Positions 11,589-23,112 of a stretch of DNA of 64,000 nucleotides are shown piece after piece. This DNA is from Paracamarosporium sp. OC-R06-R3 (taxonomy: Eukaryota; Ascomycota; Dothideomycetes; Pleosporales; Didymosphaeriaceae), in assembly GCA_019828545.1 (NCBI GenBank), contig JACVRA010000178.1:186001-250000 (forward strand), given 5' to 3'. Every line of letters starts with the position of its first letter. The first letter of the stretch is position 1. The position numbers and the translations under genes are program-made. Under the pieces are notes generated by a model. The model saw only the letters and a list, made by a program, of their open reading frames with translations. It had not been told where the DNA came from and did no database searches.

Positions 11589-12994
11589 CTAGTTTGCACC
11601 TAATGACTGAAGCGCTAATCTGAGCTCTTTTACTGCGGTGTTGACGTCTTCAAAGTTCAAAGCCGAAATAGCCCATTTGGCATGTTTCGCAGCTGCCATC
11701 TGGGCATCCTCATCTGTCTTGAATGGGCCTTGATGGACCGCAGACTGTATGGGCTGAGTATACTGCTGTGGAGAAGGTGCATGTTGAGGTGGTTGTGGAG
11801 TAAAGGCGTTGTTGAATGGTGGCTGTTGAGACGGTTGAAAGGCTGGCGGTTGTGGTTGCACAGATGGAGTTGTATATGGATTCGGGGACGGCTGGAGAGA
11901 AGCTTGCGGGGGAGGAACCTGGTGCGGGCTCTGTGAGACTGGTGCAGGCGATGTTCTGTTCTGATAAAAGTCTTGTGGGCTAGGTGCTTCAGGCGGTTGA
12001 GGCATTTGTGACCCCGTGGGCAGAGATGGCGCTAAAGACGGAGGATCGAATGGGTTATCGCCCATCTGTTCGTCTTCTAACGATGGCGCGGTTGGTAGGT
12101 TTGGTGCCGCGTTGTCCGCCGTGAAGGTTGGAACATTGACCCTTGGGAAGTAGCCACCGCCCTCAGATACTACGGATCCTTGTCGCGATGTACCAGGCTG
12201 TGAGATAGGAGACACGTCTCGATGTGAAGCATAGTCTGTAGGAGCAGAAGGTTGTATCGGCGGCGGGGAGACGTCTCGTGCTGGAAGCGATGGCGAAGGT
12301 TGTGCTGTGGAGTTGGGCGCTGACTCGACATAAGACTGATAAGGATTCTGTGAAAAAGTGTTTGCGGCATTCTGGCCCAAGTTCTGAACCTCAGGATCGT
12401 TCGGATCCAGGAGAGAGGGCGAGGCTACTGCCGGTGGCTCATGGACAGGATTGGTGAGGTTTGGGTCTTCACCATTCCGAGAGGCTTTGAGGATACGCGC
12501 AGCGTGATACTTTGCGAACTTCTGCTTCGATTTGATCTCGGGCTCTGGATCCTTCTTCCATATTGTAAGGATTTCGAGGAACGTCGCAGCGGCCAATAGC
12601 GTATCGGCAGTCCTCTTGGTCACCGTGTTCGCAGTCATATCCTTCTCCCCCTTTGCAAAAGTGGCCAGGGCAAACTGCTCGCAGTAGGCGTGTGCAGCCG
12701 TTTCGTCGTGCAAGGCGTCCTCGTCAGGATTGGCTGCTTTGGTCTGCTCGAGCTTGTCCATCAGATCTGCTGTGTAGGCGGTGCATTCTGTATCGGCCGT
12801 GTGGAGACCCGCGCTGATGATTTTCTGGATTATGTAGAACCTCACTGCACATACTCAGCGCATGTCCGTCGTCAAACAGCACGACACTTACGCCAGTAGG
12901 TGATAAAGGGCTTGTAGGGTTCCAGCTGTTGAGCGCGCTGCACAAAGGGTGCGATCTGCGCAGCCTTAAGCCTTGCGGGCACCGTGTCTGCCAT
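11589..12994 (-). CDS. VTA1: ESCRT-associated Vta1/LIP5 protein (452 aa)
   Basis: Vta1 binds and stimulates the AAA ATPase Vps4, which disassembles ESCRT-III during multivesicular body formation. Two exons (12994-12892, 12844-11589) are joined by a 47-base intron with a GTAAGT donor. The N-terminal MIT-like domain begins MADTVPARLKAAQIAPFVQRA and runs through YKPFITYW and RFYIIQKII, ending near residue 160. A long Pro/Gln/Ser-rich linker (about 165-405) follows. The last 40 residues (AAKHAKWAISALNFEDVNTAVKE..) form the family's C-terminal Vps4-binding, dimerising domain. Length and order match fungal Vta1. It is divergent from the PDI-like gene across a 258-base promoter. Confidence 0.93.
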
Positions 12995-13252
12995 TGTGCG
13001 CGCTGTGGAGGGTAAGATGGGGAGGCAACGTGCGGGGAGCTCTGGGTGAAGGCAGCGATGTCATCGGCGCCCCTGCAGGCCGTCTCGCTAACTAGCGCGG
13101 CGCGGGGTGCAGCAGGAGCTTTGAAGCACAGCTAAAAGACACTCTGGCTTCAAAGGACATGATGTGAGCCACCTGTACATAAGCACACACCGGCCACCGA
13201 GCTGTGTAGCTCAATTCCACTCTTCCAGCTTCCCTACAAATCGACTGCAGCC
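12995..13252. promoter_or_regulatory. Divergent promoter, VTA1 / PDI-like gene
   Basis: The 258 bases between two head-to-head start codons must hold both 5' leaders and promoters. Sequence is GC-rich near VTA1. No defined factor site is claimed. Confidence 0.6.
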
Positions 13253-14811
13253 ATGGTTCGCTCCACCACCATTGCGGCCGCTGTTGCAGCGCTCGCCCTC
13301 CAGGCCGATGCCGCGGGCCTCTACCCCAAGAGTTCCAAGGTGCTCCAGGTCACCAGTGCCGACTACGACCGCCTGATCGCAAAGTCCAACTACACCTCGA
13401 TTGTCGAGTGAGCCCTCGCCGCTGCCTCGTTCTTGCTTTGTCGTCTCTAACGTTCCCCAGATTCTATGCACCGTGGTGCGGCCATTGCAAGAACCTCCAG
13501 CCGGCCTACGAAAGGGCCGCCAAGTCCCTCGAGGGCATCGCAAAGGTCGCCGCCGTGAACTGCGACGATGAGCTCAACAAGCCCTTATGCGGCAAGATGG
13601 GCGTCCAGGGCTTCCCCACCCTCAAGATCGTACGCCCCGGAAAGAAGGCTGGCAAGCCGACCGTGGAGGACTACCAGGGCCCACGAGAGGCGAAGGGCAT
13701 TGTAGAGATGGTAAAGGACAAGGTGCCCAACAACGTCAAGCGGGTGACGGATGCGAAGCTGGACGACTGGTTAGACGAGAACAAGGGCAGCGCAAAGGCC
13801 ATCCTTTTCAGCGAGAAGGGTGCCATCAGCGCTACCCTGAGGACCCTAGCTATCGACTTCGCTGGACTAGTGCCCATCGCGCAAATCAAGAAGAGTGAAA
13901 GTGGCGCGGTGGAAAAGTACGGCATCACGAAGTTCCCTTCATTGGTTCTCCTCAAGGCTGGTTCAGACGAGCCCATCAAGTACGACGGAGCCATGGAAAA
14001 GAGCGGCATGGTGGAATTTCTCTCGCAGATTGCTCCGCCGAACCCCGACTGCCCTCCTGCCAAGGCGAAGAAGGACGATAAGAAGAAAGCGAAGAAGGAT
14101 GACAAGAAGAAGGAAAGCAAGTTCTCCAAGGCTTCGGCTTCACACAAATCCTCCGAGGCATCTTCCGCTGCCACATCTGTCGCAGACGAGACTCTTGAGG
14201 AGGCGAACAAGCCCACCGAGTCCCCTGATCCAAACATCAAGGATGAGGACACTCCGGAGCCAGTCATCATCCCCGAAGCACAGGTCAAGCCTACCATTCC
14301 TGTCATCGCCGACGCGTCCGAGTTGCAGGCCTCTTGTCTCACCGAGAAGAGCAAGACTTGTATTCTCGCCATCCTCCCCAAGGATGAGTCTGCAGACGCA
14401 GCTACAACAGCTCTTGCTTCTCTCGCTGCCATCCACAAGAAGCACGATGATCTGAAGAGCAACTTGTTCCCTTTCATCGGTGTTCCAGCCTCCAACCCTG
14501 TCGCAGCTTCTCTACTCAAGGAACTAAACCTTGGAAGCGATGACCAAGTCCACCTCGTTGCAACGAACGGCAAGCGATCTTGGTACAAGAAATATTCGAC
14601 CGCGACTTACGGTCCCACCGAGGTAGAGTCTTGGGTAGATGCCATCCGTATGGGCGATGGTAAGAAGGAGAAACTTCCAGACACGCTACTGGTTTCGGCT
14701 GAAAAGGAAGAGGTGAAGCAAGAAACGGCAGCAGAGCAGGAACCCATCAAGATTGAAGTAGAGGAGATTTTGGAGGAGCCAGAGTCCGTGCCGGAGCACG
14801 GCGAACTCTAA
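13253..14811 (+). CDS. ER protein disulfide isomerase-like thioredoxin protein (501 aa)
   Basis: This secretory-pathway thioredoxin oxidoreductase probably helps form or isomerise disulfides in the ER. Two exons (13253-13407, 13461-14811) join inside the first thioredoxin domain. A signal peptide (MVRSTTIAAAVAALALQADA) is followed by a thioredoxin domain at about 25-140 with the active site FYAPWCGHCKNL. A second thioredoxin-like region (about 150-265) has lost its CxxC. A Lys/Asp/Ser-rich charged linker starts near residue 280, then a third alpha/beta segment with no active site. The protein ends in HGEL, a weak variant of the HDEL ER-retrieval signal. The layout, one active N-terminal domain with a long acidic tail, is nearest the Mpd1/PDIA6 group rather than classical two-site PDI. 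Confidence 0.85.
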
Positions 14812-15767
14812 GCGCGCTGGGTGTACAAAAGAACCCTTGGATTGTGATGTTTTTTTAGCGAGTGCGTGTATACTACTTTGCAATCTTTCAAGTACAATCG
14901 GTGCACATACGTTCTTAGACTCTAAACCGTCCTAGCCATCATATTTTCGTGCAACAAAATGTTTGATGGCAACCACGATTGTACGTTACGACAATTACCT
15001 AGTCGTACGTAGATACTTACATTCCCTATTAATGTTGGAAAAGAGCACAGAGATTATCATCCGACTAACAGATAGTCATCAGGTGTACTCCGCCATTGCA
15101 GGGCGTCTACCTAGGCGGTATCGCAGCGCTCACAGTGGTGAGGTCGACTGTATCACGACTTAATGGAAAGGTCTGGACATAAAGGGACCTTCACGTCCTA
15201 TGTTCGATATGTCCACTTCATCTTGCGAATATAGTAGAGATTTCAAAAAAGCAAAAGAGGGGAGGTAGGAACATTACTGATAAAGTGACAAAAGTACAAC
15301 CGTCAGGTATTTCTAGCTCGCGAGTGTACTTTATACCTACATTGTTCAATATATTCTCGGATTTTGAGATGATGTCTTCTTAGCATAATGTGTAGTATCT
15401 TGACATTACAAAGATGACGGGCACAACCAGTAAAATATGAGGTCCTAGTTTTCTCCGCACTCTTTCTGGCACAATTTCAGAGCATGGTCAAAAGGTGAGG
15501 GCATGTGCAAATAGAGATACCGGTCCCTGTCAAACCCAGCGATCATAGCGACAAGATAATTGTTGACGTTGGTCTGCATGCTTTTAAGATGCTATGTGCT
15601 CAAGACATGAGTCTTCGCATGAATGGTATAGTAAAACTTCTTAAGCAATTCAACTCAGACATTTATGTTGTAAATTACAGATACAAAAACATACATGCAG
15701 TTCTCCCAGACTCCGTTAGCCAAACACAGCACAAGTACAAAACTCCAACACCATATCCGTTTCTACT
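14812..15767. other. Intergenic region, AT-rich
   Basis: Almost 1 kb between the 3' ends of two convergent genes. It is fairly AT-rich and has many stops in all frames. No gene, RNA or repeat was recognised. Confidence 0.5.
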
Positions 15768-16244
15768 TCAACCAAATAACAAAATCCCTCCTACCATCGC
15801 GACAAGCATTCCTGCCCCCGCATGACCCCAAAGAGCCTTTTTCCCGTCCTCCCTAGCTTCCCCATCCACACCACTACTTTCCACAAAATTTCTCACCAAC
15901 CACGCATCACCAAACGCCACAACTGGCCCGGTCATTAAAATCACCCCAAGGCACTTCTTTACTACATCCTTCCTCGCTGCATCTTTTTCTAGGACCCAAC
16001 TGAGCGTGAGGCCAAGAACTGAAAGGCTAGTGCCTATGTTGCGGACACCATAGATGTGTATGAGCGATGTTTGGAAAGCTGAAGTGTGAAATGAAACGGA
16101 AGGAGACGATGGTGTGGTCAAGCCGAATTTCTTAATGGCGTTGTAGGGAGATGAGATGGCGTAGATGCCGCTGCCGAGCCCGGTCAGACCCAATAAGCCT
16201 GCGAGGCTGGGTAGGATAATTGGAGATTGGTTAGAGTGGGACAT
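15768..16244 (-). CDS. DUF4267-type small membrane protein (158 aa)
   Basis: A single-exon protein with about four hydrophobic segments: near residues 9-30 (LPSLAGLLGLTGLGSGIYAI), 64-84 (IYGVRNIGTSLSVLGLTLSW), 98-115 (CLGVILMTGPVVAFGDAW) and 140-157 (HAGAGMLVAMVGGILL). The pattern, including GVRNIG after the second loop, is that of the fungal DUF4267 family, whose biochemical role is unknown. It is a complete frame with a normal length for the family. Neighbours give no functional hint. Confidence 0.75.
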   Translation of the reverse strand: MSHSNQSPIILPSLAGLLGLTGLGSGIYAISSPYNAIKKFGLTTPSSPSVSFHTSAFQTSLIHIYGVRNIGTSLSVLGLTLSWVLEKDAARKDVVKKCLGVILMTGPVVAFGDAWLVRNFVESSGVDGEAREDGKKALWGHAGAGMLVAMVGGILLFG

Positions 16245-16725
16245 GGGGGGTTTGTACGTCGGTATTGATTATGGATAGAAATGTTGGTATTTACAGTGAT
16301 GATGTCGACGAAGAAAGAGTTAGTGGATTGCAGGTAGCACACGGGAAAGTGGCAGATAGCGCACGGCCCTCGCTGCTAAGCAGGCCCTTAGAACATCGAT
16401 AGCTAAGCGCTGAAGGCAGCCTTGAGTCTTAATACAAAGTTTTCTTTTCTTTAAAGTGACTCTGTATAAGTCTATAACCTTGTACAATTAACATAGAGTT
16501 GGAATCCTAAGATAATATTAAGAAGTGCAGTTTTTATAGTTTTTTGTGTGGTGAAAGGTGCTCAGACTGTACTGCCACTTTCCCGGAGAGGGGACGATTG
16601 CATCATAGGCTGAACTAGGCTCTCACGACCAAGACACGGCGAATTGAAGTTTTTGGTTTCATTACTACTGGGTATTATGAACGTATTTACATAGGCATGC
16701 TAGTTCTCCGGCTGGATATATATTA
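16245..16725. other. Intergenic region
   Basis: About 480 bases with AT-rich patches, upstream of the DUF4267 gene and downstream of the FAD oxidase. No feature recognised. Confidence 0.5.
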
Positions 16726-18857
16726 TCATGCCCGGCACAGCTTTCCATCTTGTGTTGGGATGCCCCGATCACCGTCGTCAACCACCCATTCATCGCTACC
16801 AACACCGTGGTGCACATAGAACAAGCCCGTAGGATCCCATTTCTTCTTGAGTGTCAATAGACGAGCGTAGTTGTCACCCCAGAAGTCCTGTTTCCAGTTG
16901 ATGTTCCACGGGTCAGCCTCATTTCCGTACTCGCCACCATTGGGTGTGATTTTGCGGAGAGGACCCATGATCTTGTTCGTAAAGTCGTCCTCGGCTTGCT
17001 TCATGCCAACGGCCGTCGAAGGATCGGCAATGCCGTTTATCATGAGGACCATAGCTTCTTCCTTGCGGAAAGCTGGGTTGACACTGTTGATGATCTTGTC
17101 GGGGCTGTTGGGTCTCTGGTTGTAGATTGTCACCACGGGAGCAATGTCACTGGCGCCACGGATAGCGGCCCAGGTCTCATTGCGAGACTCCTCAGTGGCC
17201 CAGTTTTCTGTTGGAACAAGTCGGACCCCAGGAGTGCCTCCAGTGCCACCAATGTGAAAGTCGACATTTCCCCAGCCAGCCTGATAAGCTGGGTAGAATG
17301 TGTCAAAATGGGTGATGTTGGACTCGTACTGGATGCCCAGTTCAGTCAACTTATCGAAGAAGGGCTTCAGCAGAGCGTTGTATTCCTCGATCGTCTTCTT
17401 CGTTGCGAAGAAAGGTGCCATAGTGTACAAGTAACCGGTACCAACATTGATGATGGAGGCGTACGAATATGTCTTCGCTTCGTTGTACTTGGGAATTTCG
17501 TCCCAGAAGAACTTGAGGGCCTCCCAGAAAGGCTCGGGACCGGTGATGAAGGAGTTGAAGCTCCAGGTACCCACAGAGACGGGTACCTTTTCGTGAACTT
17601 TGACGACAGCTGACGTGACGATACCGAAGGTTCCACCACCTCCACCAAGCTATGTTTGTTAGAAAAACGAATCACGTAGATCATGGAAAAGTCGGACTCA
17701 CCAAAGCCCAATACAAGTCACTGTTGACGGTTGGCGTCGCAGTGACAAAGAAGCCACTTGCGGTGACAACCTCGAGGGCAAGAACCTGGTCGGAACCCAT
17801 TCCAAAAAGCTGCATCAATGGAGAGTGACCTCCATTGGCGGAGTACCCACCAAAAACACCGACAGTCTAAAAGATTGTCAGTGATGATACACCTATACAA
17901 GGTCTATCAATCTTACGGGGCAAATTCCAGCAACGGCTGAAACACCATACTTTTCGGCAGCCTGGTAGAGCTCATAACCCTGTACACCAGCTCCTACTTT
18001 GAAGACAGGACCGTTGTAGGTGGAGCTCTTGTAGTTATCGATGTATTGAATTCCTTTCAGATTGTGTGTCCAGATGCTCAATGCGTCTTTTCCAGTTGAC
18101 CTTCCATTGTAGTCGTGGCCGGTGTTCTTGACAACGAGGCGGAGGTTTGAGGTTCGTGCGAAGTTCACAGCTAATTGGATTTGGGCCACATTGGTAGCAC
18201 GGACAGAGTACGAGGAATAGCCACCCTGGGAGCAGTTGCCTGAGGAGGCGACATCATCGGGCAGCAAGCAGCTGGGTCCCGTGTACAGCGGAAACATCAT
18301 CGAACCAGGGTCTTTGTAACTACGCAAGTCAGATTTGAATATAGAGTAAACGGAAAACGGGAATTTTACTGAAGTTCGCCAGTTGTCCATCCAGCAGTAA
18401 CAGCAGCACACTCATCGGCATTGTAGTTGTTAAATTCGGAACTCTTATAGCAGACGGAGGCGAGCGGGACAATTGGTTCCAACGCTCCACCAAGCAAGAG
18501 GTCAAAAATGCCCCATACAAGCTTAATGGGGTAGAGGAGGTCTCCAGGAGTTGACTTGCACTTGATCAGGCGGCGCTGGCGTTTGGTACGTTCAGACAAC
18601 GGCGTGGTGGTATTTTCGAAAGCGAAGAGGTGGGCATATTCGGCAATCTCTAGGATGTTGACGATTTCAGCAACAACCGCATCGGTCAATTGAGTCGTCT
18701 CCTCCTTGAACAATGAAACGCCAGCATCAGTCGAGTCTGCAGGCACCACAGTCGCAGCGGGAGCGACTGCCGTGGAGATGGAAGCGGGGACTGAAGGCAC
18801 AGGCTCTTGGGCCACCACGAGCACAGCGGACACAGAAAGAACGAGTGGTACCAGCAT
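16726..18857 (-). CDS. Secreted FAD-linked oxidoreductase with BBE domain (659 aa)
   Basis: An extracellular berberine-bridge-enzyme-like flavin oxidase. Four exons: 18857-18370, 18319-17917, 17866-17702 and 17649-16726. A signal peptide ([17 protein letters not shown]) precedes an N-terminal extension of about 130 residues. The FAD-binding PCMH domain (about 180-400) holds [10 protein letters not shown] and AGICPTVGVFGG. The His and Cys in these motifs are the family's usual sites for double covalent FAD attachment. [14 protein letters not shown] continues the FAD fold. The C-terminal BBE segment reads [23 protein letters not shown]. Substrates in this family include sugars, alkaloids and secondary-metabolite intermediates, so the substrate here is unknown. 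No biosynthetic core gene is nearby, so a metabolite-cluster role is not supported. Confidence 0.88.
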
Positions 18858-20621
18858 GCTGGGAGGCTTGTAGTTGGCAATGGCCGCTACATGGTTGCAG
18901 CTCCCATGCTATTTAAAAGCAAGATGCCAGCAGCAACCACCATGGCATGAGGCGCAATCATCCATCCGGCCATCGCGACATGTTCGGCACTTGGGCGATT
19001 GCTGGGCCAGAAGCTATCGAGAGGCGAGTCGGAAAAATACCGAATGGCAAAGCCGCAAGGCGCACCCAGAGCCACAAGGAGACGAGCATCGACACCATGG
19101 ACAGGCGGTGCTTGGGCCGAACACGTGAGCCGCAGGCGGCTCGGGCCTGGCGTTCCCATTTGTGGATGAACACGTGCGGGACCCTAAGGGGCGCTTAGTG
19201 GTCCTGCCGCGTAACCGAAGTGAGCACTACAACTTCTGCATGTACCCTATCTCCCTCCTCGGAACTTATACTGCGGTGCAGTAGATCGATCTGTAGCTTT
19301 TTCTATCCTCCAGGACCCACTAGGTGCCTGTAAATCTCTCTGTTGGGTGCAAGAACGAAAGCGACATCTTGCATCCAGATTCAAACAGCGCCTTTTTGCG
19401 AACACATGGGGCCAGATTCCAAGAACCCCACGCTACTAGTGCCATCTGTCAATATGCCACTTTTCGTTGCGTCTTCCTCTATCAGTTCTAGTGCATCTAA
19501 TAATGATTTCGCTTGCGGGCGTAACCTGAACAACACGCTCCATGTGGAAGCACTTAATGTCAGCGTACGCGCATTCAAGCAGCCCCAGACGAAAACCCCT
19601 CCTCTTGAACCATCGAGAGCCTTACTAACAGCACGGAAAACCCCATTAGAGAAATATTTGCGATTCGTTCTAGATCAACCAGGGCCCTTTTTGTAACTCA
19701 CTGAGTCGCATCTATTCACTCCCCTTTGAGAAGCGTAACGTGGCGACCCACAGTAGAGGGGTTTCTTCGCCACACATTTAGCACGTGCTTCTAAGGTGCA
19801 TACAAGCCTTTGCGATGAAACAATGTAATCAGACGTGCTCTCTTTTAGGATGGCGCTGCAAGCGCGACTCAGACCTTCGCAATGCGAGAAGGCTGACAAT
19901 AACTGTTTGAGTTTACTACTGGCTTCCTGCTCATACCGAAAGCCCTGTAAAATATTTCAATGAGTTATCTATGGTAGGTGTCCTTTTGGAACGTCTGTCC
20001 GTTCCATCAGGCAATACAAAACCAAATCTTATATAGAGAGTTAACCACACAGCATCAGCATCGAACACCAATTTGCGTCGCGTGAAAATTCATGTGGCTA
20101 CGACTGTATCCTGAGACCCGAGTCTTCCATTCTTATCCAACTGCCGCTAAGGGTTAGCCCGCCGTGGGAGTTCTTCGCCGCTTCCTAGTCGCTCTTAGCA
20201 TCATATCCACGATGGACCGCGGGGCTAGGCAGCGCAGGAAACTATCCTTTCCGTCAACATTCCGTCCTCGAATCACGCCAGAAAGTCAAGTTGGCACAAC
20301 TTTTGCTTCAAGAAGCATGGTCCGGTCCTAACCAACGCATCGTAAGAGGGCTAGTGCTCGTCTTGTGTTTCGTTTCCTCCGTAGGATCTAGTGCTGCGCT
20401 TCACGAAGGTCGAGAAACGCGTTTTGTTATGGGTTACCCGCACGAGGTGGCTTGCTTCCTAAGTCTTGTTCCTGCGTGCGAAGGGGTGAATGGCTCTGGA
20501 CCGTGCAATTGGTAGTGGTGACGCACCAACAAAGAATATGCACGTCCCGCGCGTTCGCTGAAAAGCTGTATACATGGTCCATGTCTCCCGTCTATATCGT
20601 TATACGGCAGAACATAGCAGC
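18858..20621. other. 1.8 kb intergenic region
   Basis: Divergent spacer between the FAD oxidase and the rhodopsin-fold gene. Short minus-strand frames between about 19380 and 19930 have amphipathic, protein-like composition but match no family I know. They may be remnants of a decayed gene or chance. Nothing else is supported. Confidence 0.45.
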
Positions 20622-21829
20622 ATGTCGGCTCCATTGACGCCAGGCGCGCCGCCGCCTGGCATGCCAGCTTTCGATCCCAACCCGAGCAAAGGGCTGCAAC
20701 CGCTATTGATCGCATTACTTTACCTGTTTCCTGCGATCGCAGGGCTAATTGTAGTAGTAAGAATCACTAAGAAGCGGATCGATCGCACCCTGGGTGGAGG
20801 TACGTTTTGCGCTGATCTTGCCAGAACACGGTGGTGAGTTGACGATTACAGACGACGCACTGATTGTACTGGGGTGGGTGTTGTCTCTGGGTAACAGCAT
20901 AATTGTACACCTTTGTAAGAAATCCGCTACTGCATAAAAAATGTGAAATTGACTGAGCATAGATGCACTTGAAATGCGCACAGGATATCATGATAAAGAT
21001 GTAAACTTCATGGCGATCAACTGGGTGCGCGCAAACAAGGTATGCAGAACACTGCTTTTCAGCTTCGCTGCTGCGTGAGTTCGGATCGTCTAACAACGTG
21101 AAGCTGCAATTTGCGCTCGGTGCCGAATACAACCCCGTTGTTTGCGTCGTCAAAATGTCCTTTCTCTGGTCCCTACAGAGGCTACGGTCGCCAAACAAAT
21201 GGATCAAGCGCTCTCTCTGGGCCATACAGATCATCAACGCCATCTACATGATCGTCTCGACCTGCGTCGCGCTCGTCCCTTGCCTTCCACTTCGTAAAAA
21301 ATGGCATCCAGAGATACCAGGTCGTTGCATGGAAGGCGACAAATACGTTCTCGGCAACGTCACAATCGTACTTATAACCGACGTTCTTGTGCTGCTGATG
21401 CCTTCATGGATAATATGGGATCTACAAATGCCGCTGAAGAGAAAGATCGTTACCATCTCATTCCTCTCTTTCGGTTTCATCTTGGTCGGCGTCGGTATCG
21501 CCCGCATGATTTGGCTGTACAACGCATTCATTGGCAAATCAAAGTCGTATTCTGTGGAATCCGCATATTCGGCCATCGAATCCAGCATCGCCATTGTCGG
21601 TGCCTGCGGCCCAACCGTCAAGTACATACTCTCTTTCTGCATTCCCTCGCTAAAGTCTGCGCCGACCACTAGTAAACGCTCCGGATATCACAGCAGTTCG
21701 CATCAGCAGTGCGCATCTAGAAGAGCTACCGGAACAGGAAGATCGAGAAGACCGACCGATGCATATGACGATTTAGACACCCTCGATACGAACGCGGACC
21801 ACTACGAGATGAAAAATGATTGGAAATGA
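20622..21829 (+). CDS. Rhodopsin-fold (SAT4/PTH11-related) integral membrane protein (347 aa)
   Basis: A seven-helix membrane protein of the large fungal 'rhodopsin domain' family (SAT4/PTH11-related), thought to include surface receptors. Four exons were deduced: 20622-20799, 20852-20914, 20963-21039 and 21104-21829. The N-terminus is short and proline-rich. The second segment begins DDALIVLGWVLSLGN, the family's typical Asp-Asp plus helix. An extracellular loop with HLYALEMRTGYHDKD follows. Later helices include IINAIYMIVSTCVALVPCLP, VTIVLITDVLVLLMPSWIIW and FLSFGFILVGVGIARMIWL, then SYSVESAYSAIESSIAIVGACGPT, a family signature. The cytoplasmic tail is Ser/Arg-rich. The intron ending AAG just before exon 4 is the least certain junction. 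Ligand and role are unknown. Confidence 0.8.
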
Positions 21830-23112
21830 ACAAGCAAAAAAGACTCTGATACAAGGAGTGATGAGCAAGAGATAACAAAAGATATGAGTGATGTTCATGG
21901 CGGTATCGTGAAAATCGTCGATTGGTCAATCTCAACGAGAGGCAATCGCGATGAGAGGGAGCATAGCAAGAAGAGCCAGACAGACGTTCGCACACCAGTG
22001 GAACCCACAGACGTGATATAGAGTGAGGCATGCGAAATCACCTTTGTAAAGTTTTTAGAGCGGTCAAGAAGGGTCGTGCATACATGAAGGCGTTGGTAGA
22101 AATGGAATTGGGTAAGACTAGTGGAAGTGGGTTTGACGAATAACATGTGGAAGGGAAAAGCAACGAGGTGCTGCCCGCCATAAGCTCATTGACGAGTGCT
22201 ATAAATTTTAAACATTGATTTTGTCATTATAACGCCCGAGAGACCTCCATATGCTTGGAAAGCCCGAAGTTACACATATGCATTCATCGATATAATAAAC
22301 ATGATATTTGAATGCGGAATTACCGAATTTCGATCGCAAATACTTAGTGTGACACTGTACCAAAGCTTTTAATGTTTTTTATATTAGCCATGACGAGGTG
22401 TGTTCAATGCAAAATACTTTGTCGAAGGTTTTATTAAGAGAATTTGGAACCATGAGCAACCAAACGAGTTTGTGAGCTTTCAGTAAGATTTGGTATACCC
22501 GACTCTTCTAAAATAGCGTAACTCAAGCATACAACGTCCTTTGTTGTCCTGCTCAAGCGTAATGCATTCCTTGTACGATATATATCTGGGAAACTATTGT
22601 TGCGCTTAAGCGGAATCACATCACCGAAGGCAGAATGCGTCTATCTACACAAAAAGACCTACTTTTTCATCGCCATTTTCTGAGCGAACAAGCTCTACAG
22701 TGGCCTTCTGTCAACCGCCGATGGAAGTGTAGCAACGAACTCGAGGATTGTCGCGTGTACGGCGCCTTGTTTTACCGCTGCAAGCATACAATCGCGCAAA
22801 CTTCATTATATAGGTACAACACAATCATATCCAGAGGTTGATAAGGCAGCTAGACAAATTGGAAATAAAGAACCAATATGTTGAGGGGATGGAAAAGAAT
22901 CGACTTCTGTGTGGAAAGAAGGAAATTCTAGACCGTACACAAGACTACCTGCACAAGAGCTACGTTCTTCCAGGTGGCGTGTCTTTGTGCTGTATATCCG
23001 AGGATGACTTGGAGCAAGACACACATGGCAGGAAGGAGAAGACTGATGTTTTCTATTATCCAATGCAATTGACATTATCATTACGACCTGCGGTAGGTCA
23101 ATCTATAGACAT
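21830..23112. other. Intergenic region, AT-rich
   Basis: About 1.3 kb between convergent genes. It is AT-rich around 22200-22450. No gene, RNA or repeat was recognised. Confidence 0.5.

Noticed and set aside
13671..14588. Long antisense frame (305 codons) over the PDI-like gene
   Set aside because: It mirrors the codon bias of the sense gene, has no domain, and the sense strand is clearly coding.
16726..21829. Secondary-metabolite cluster including the FAD oxidase
   Set aside because: No polyketide synthase, peptide synthetase, terpene cyclase or cluster regulator is present in the window.
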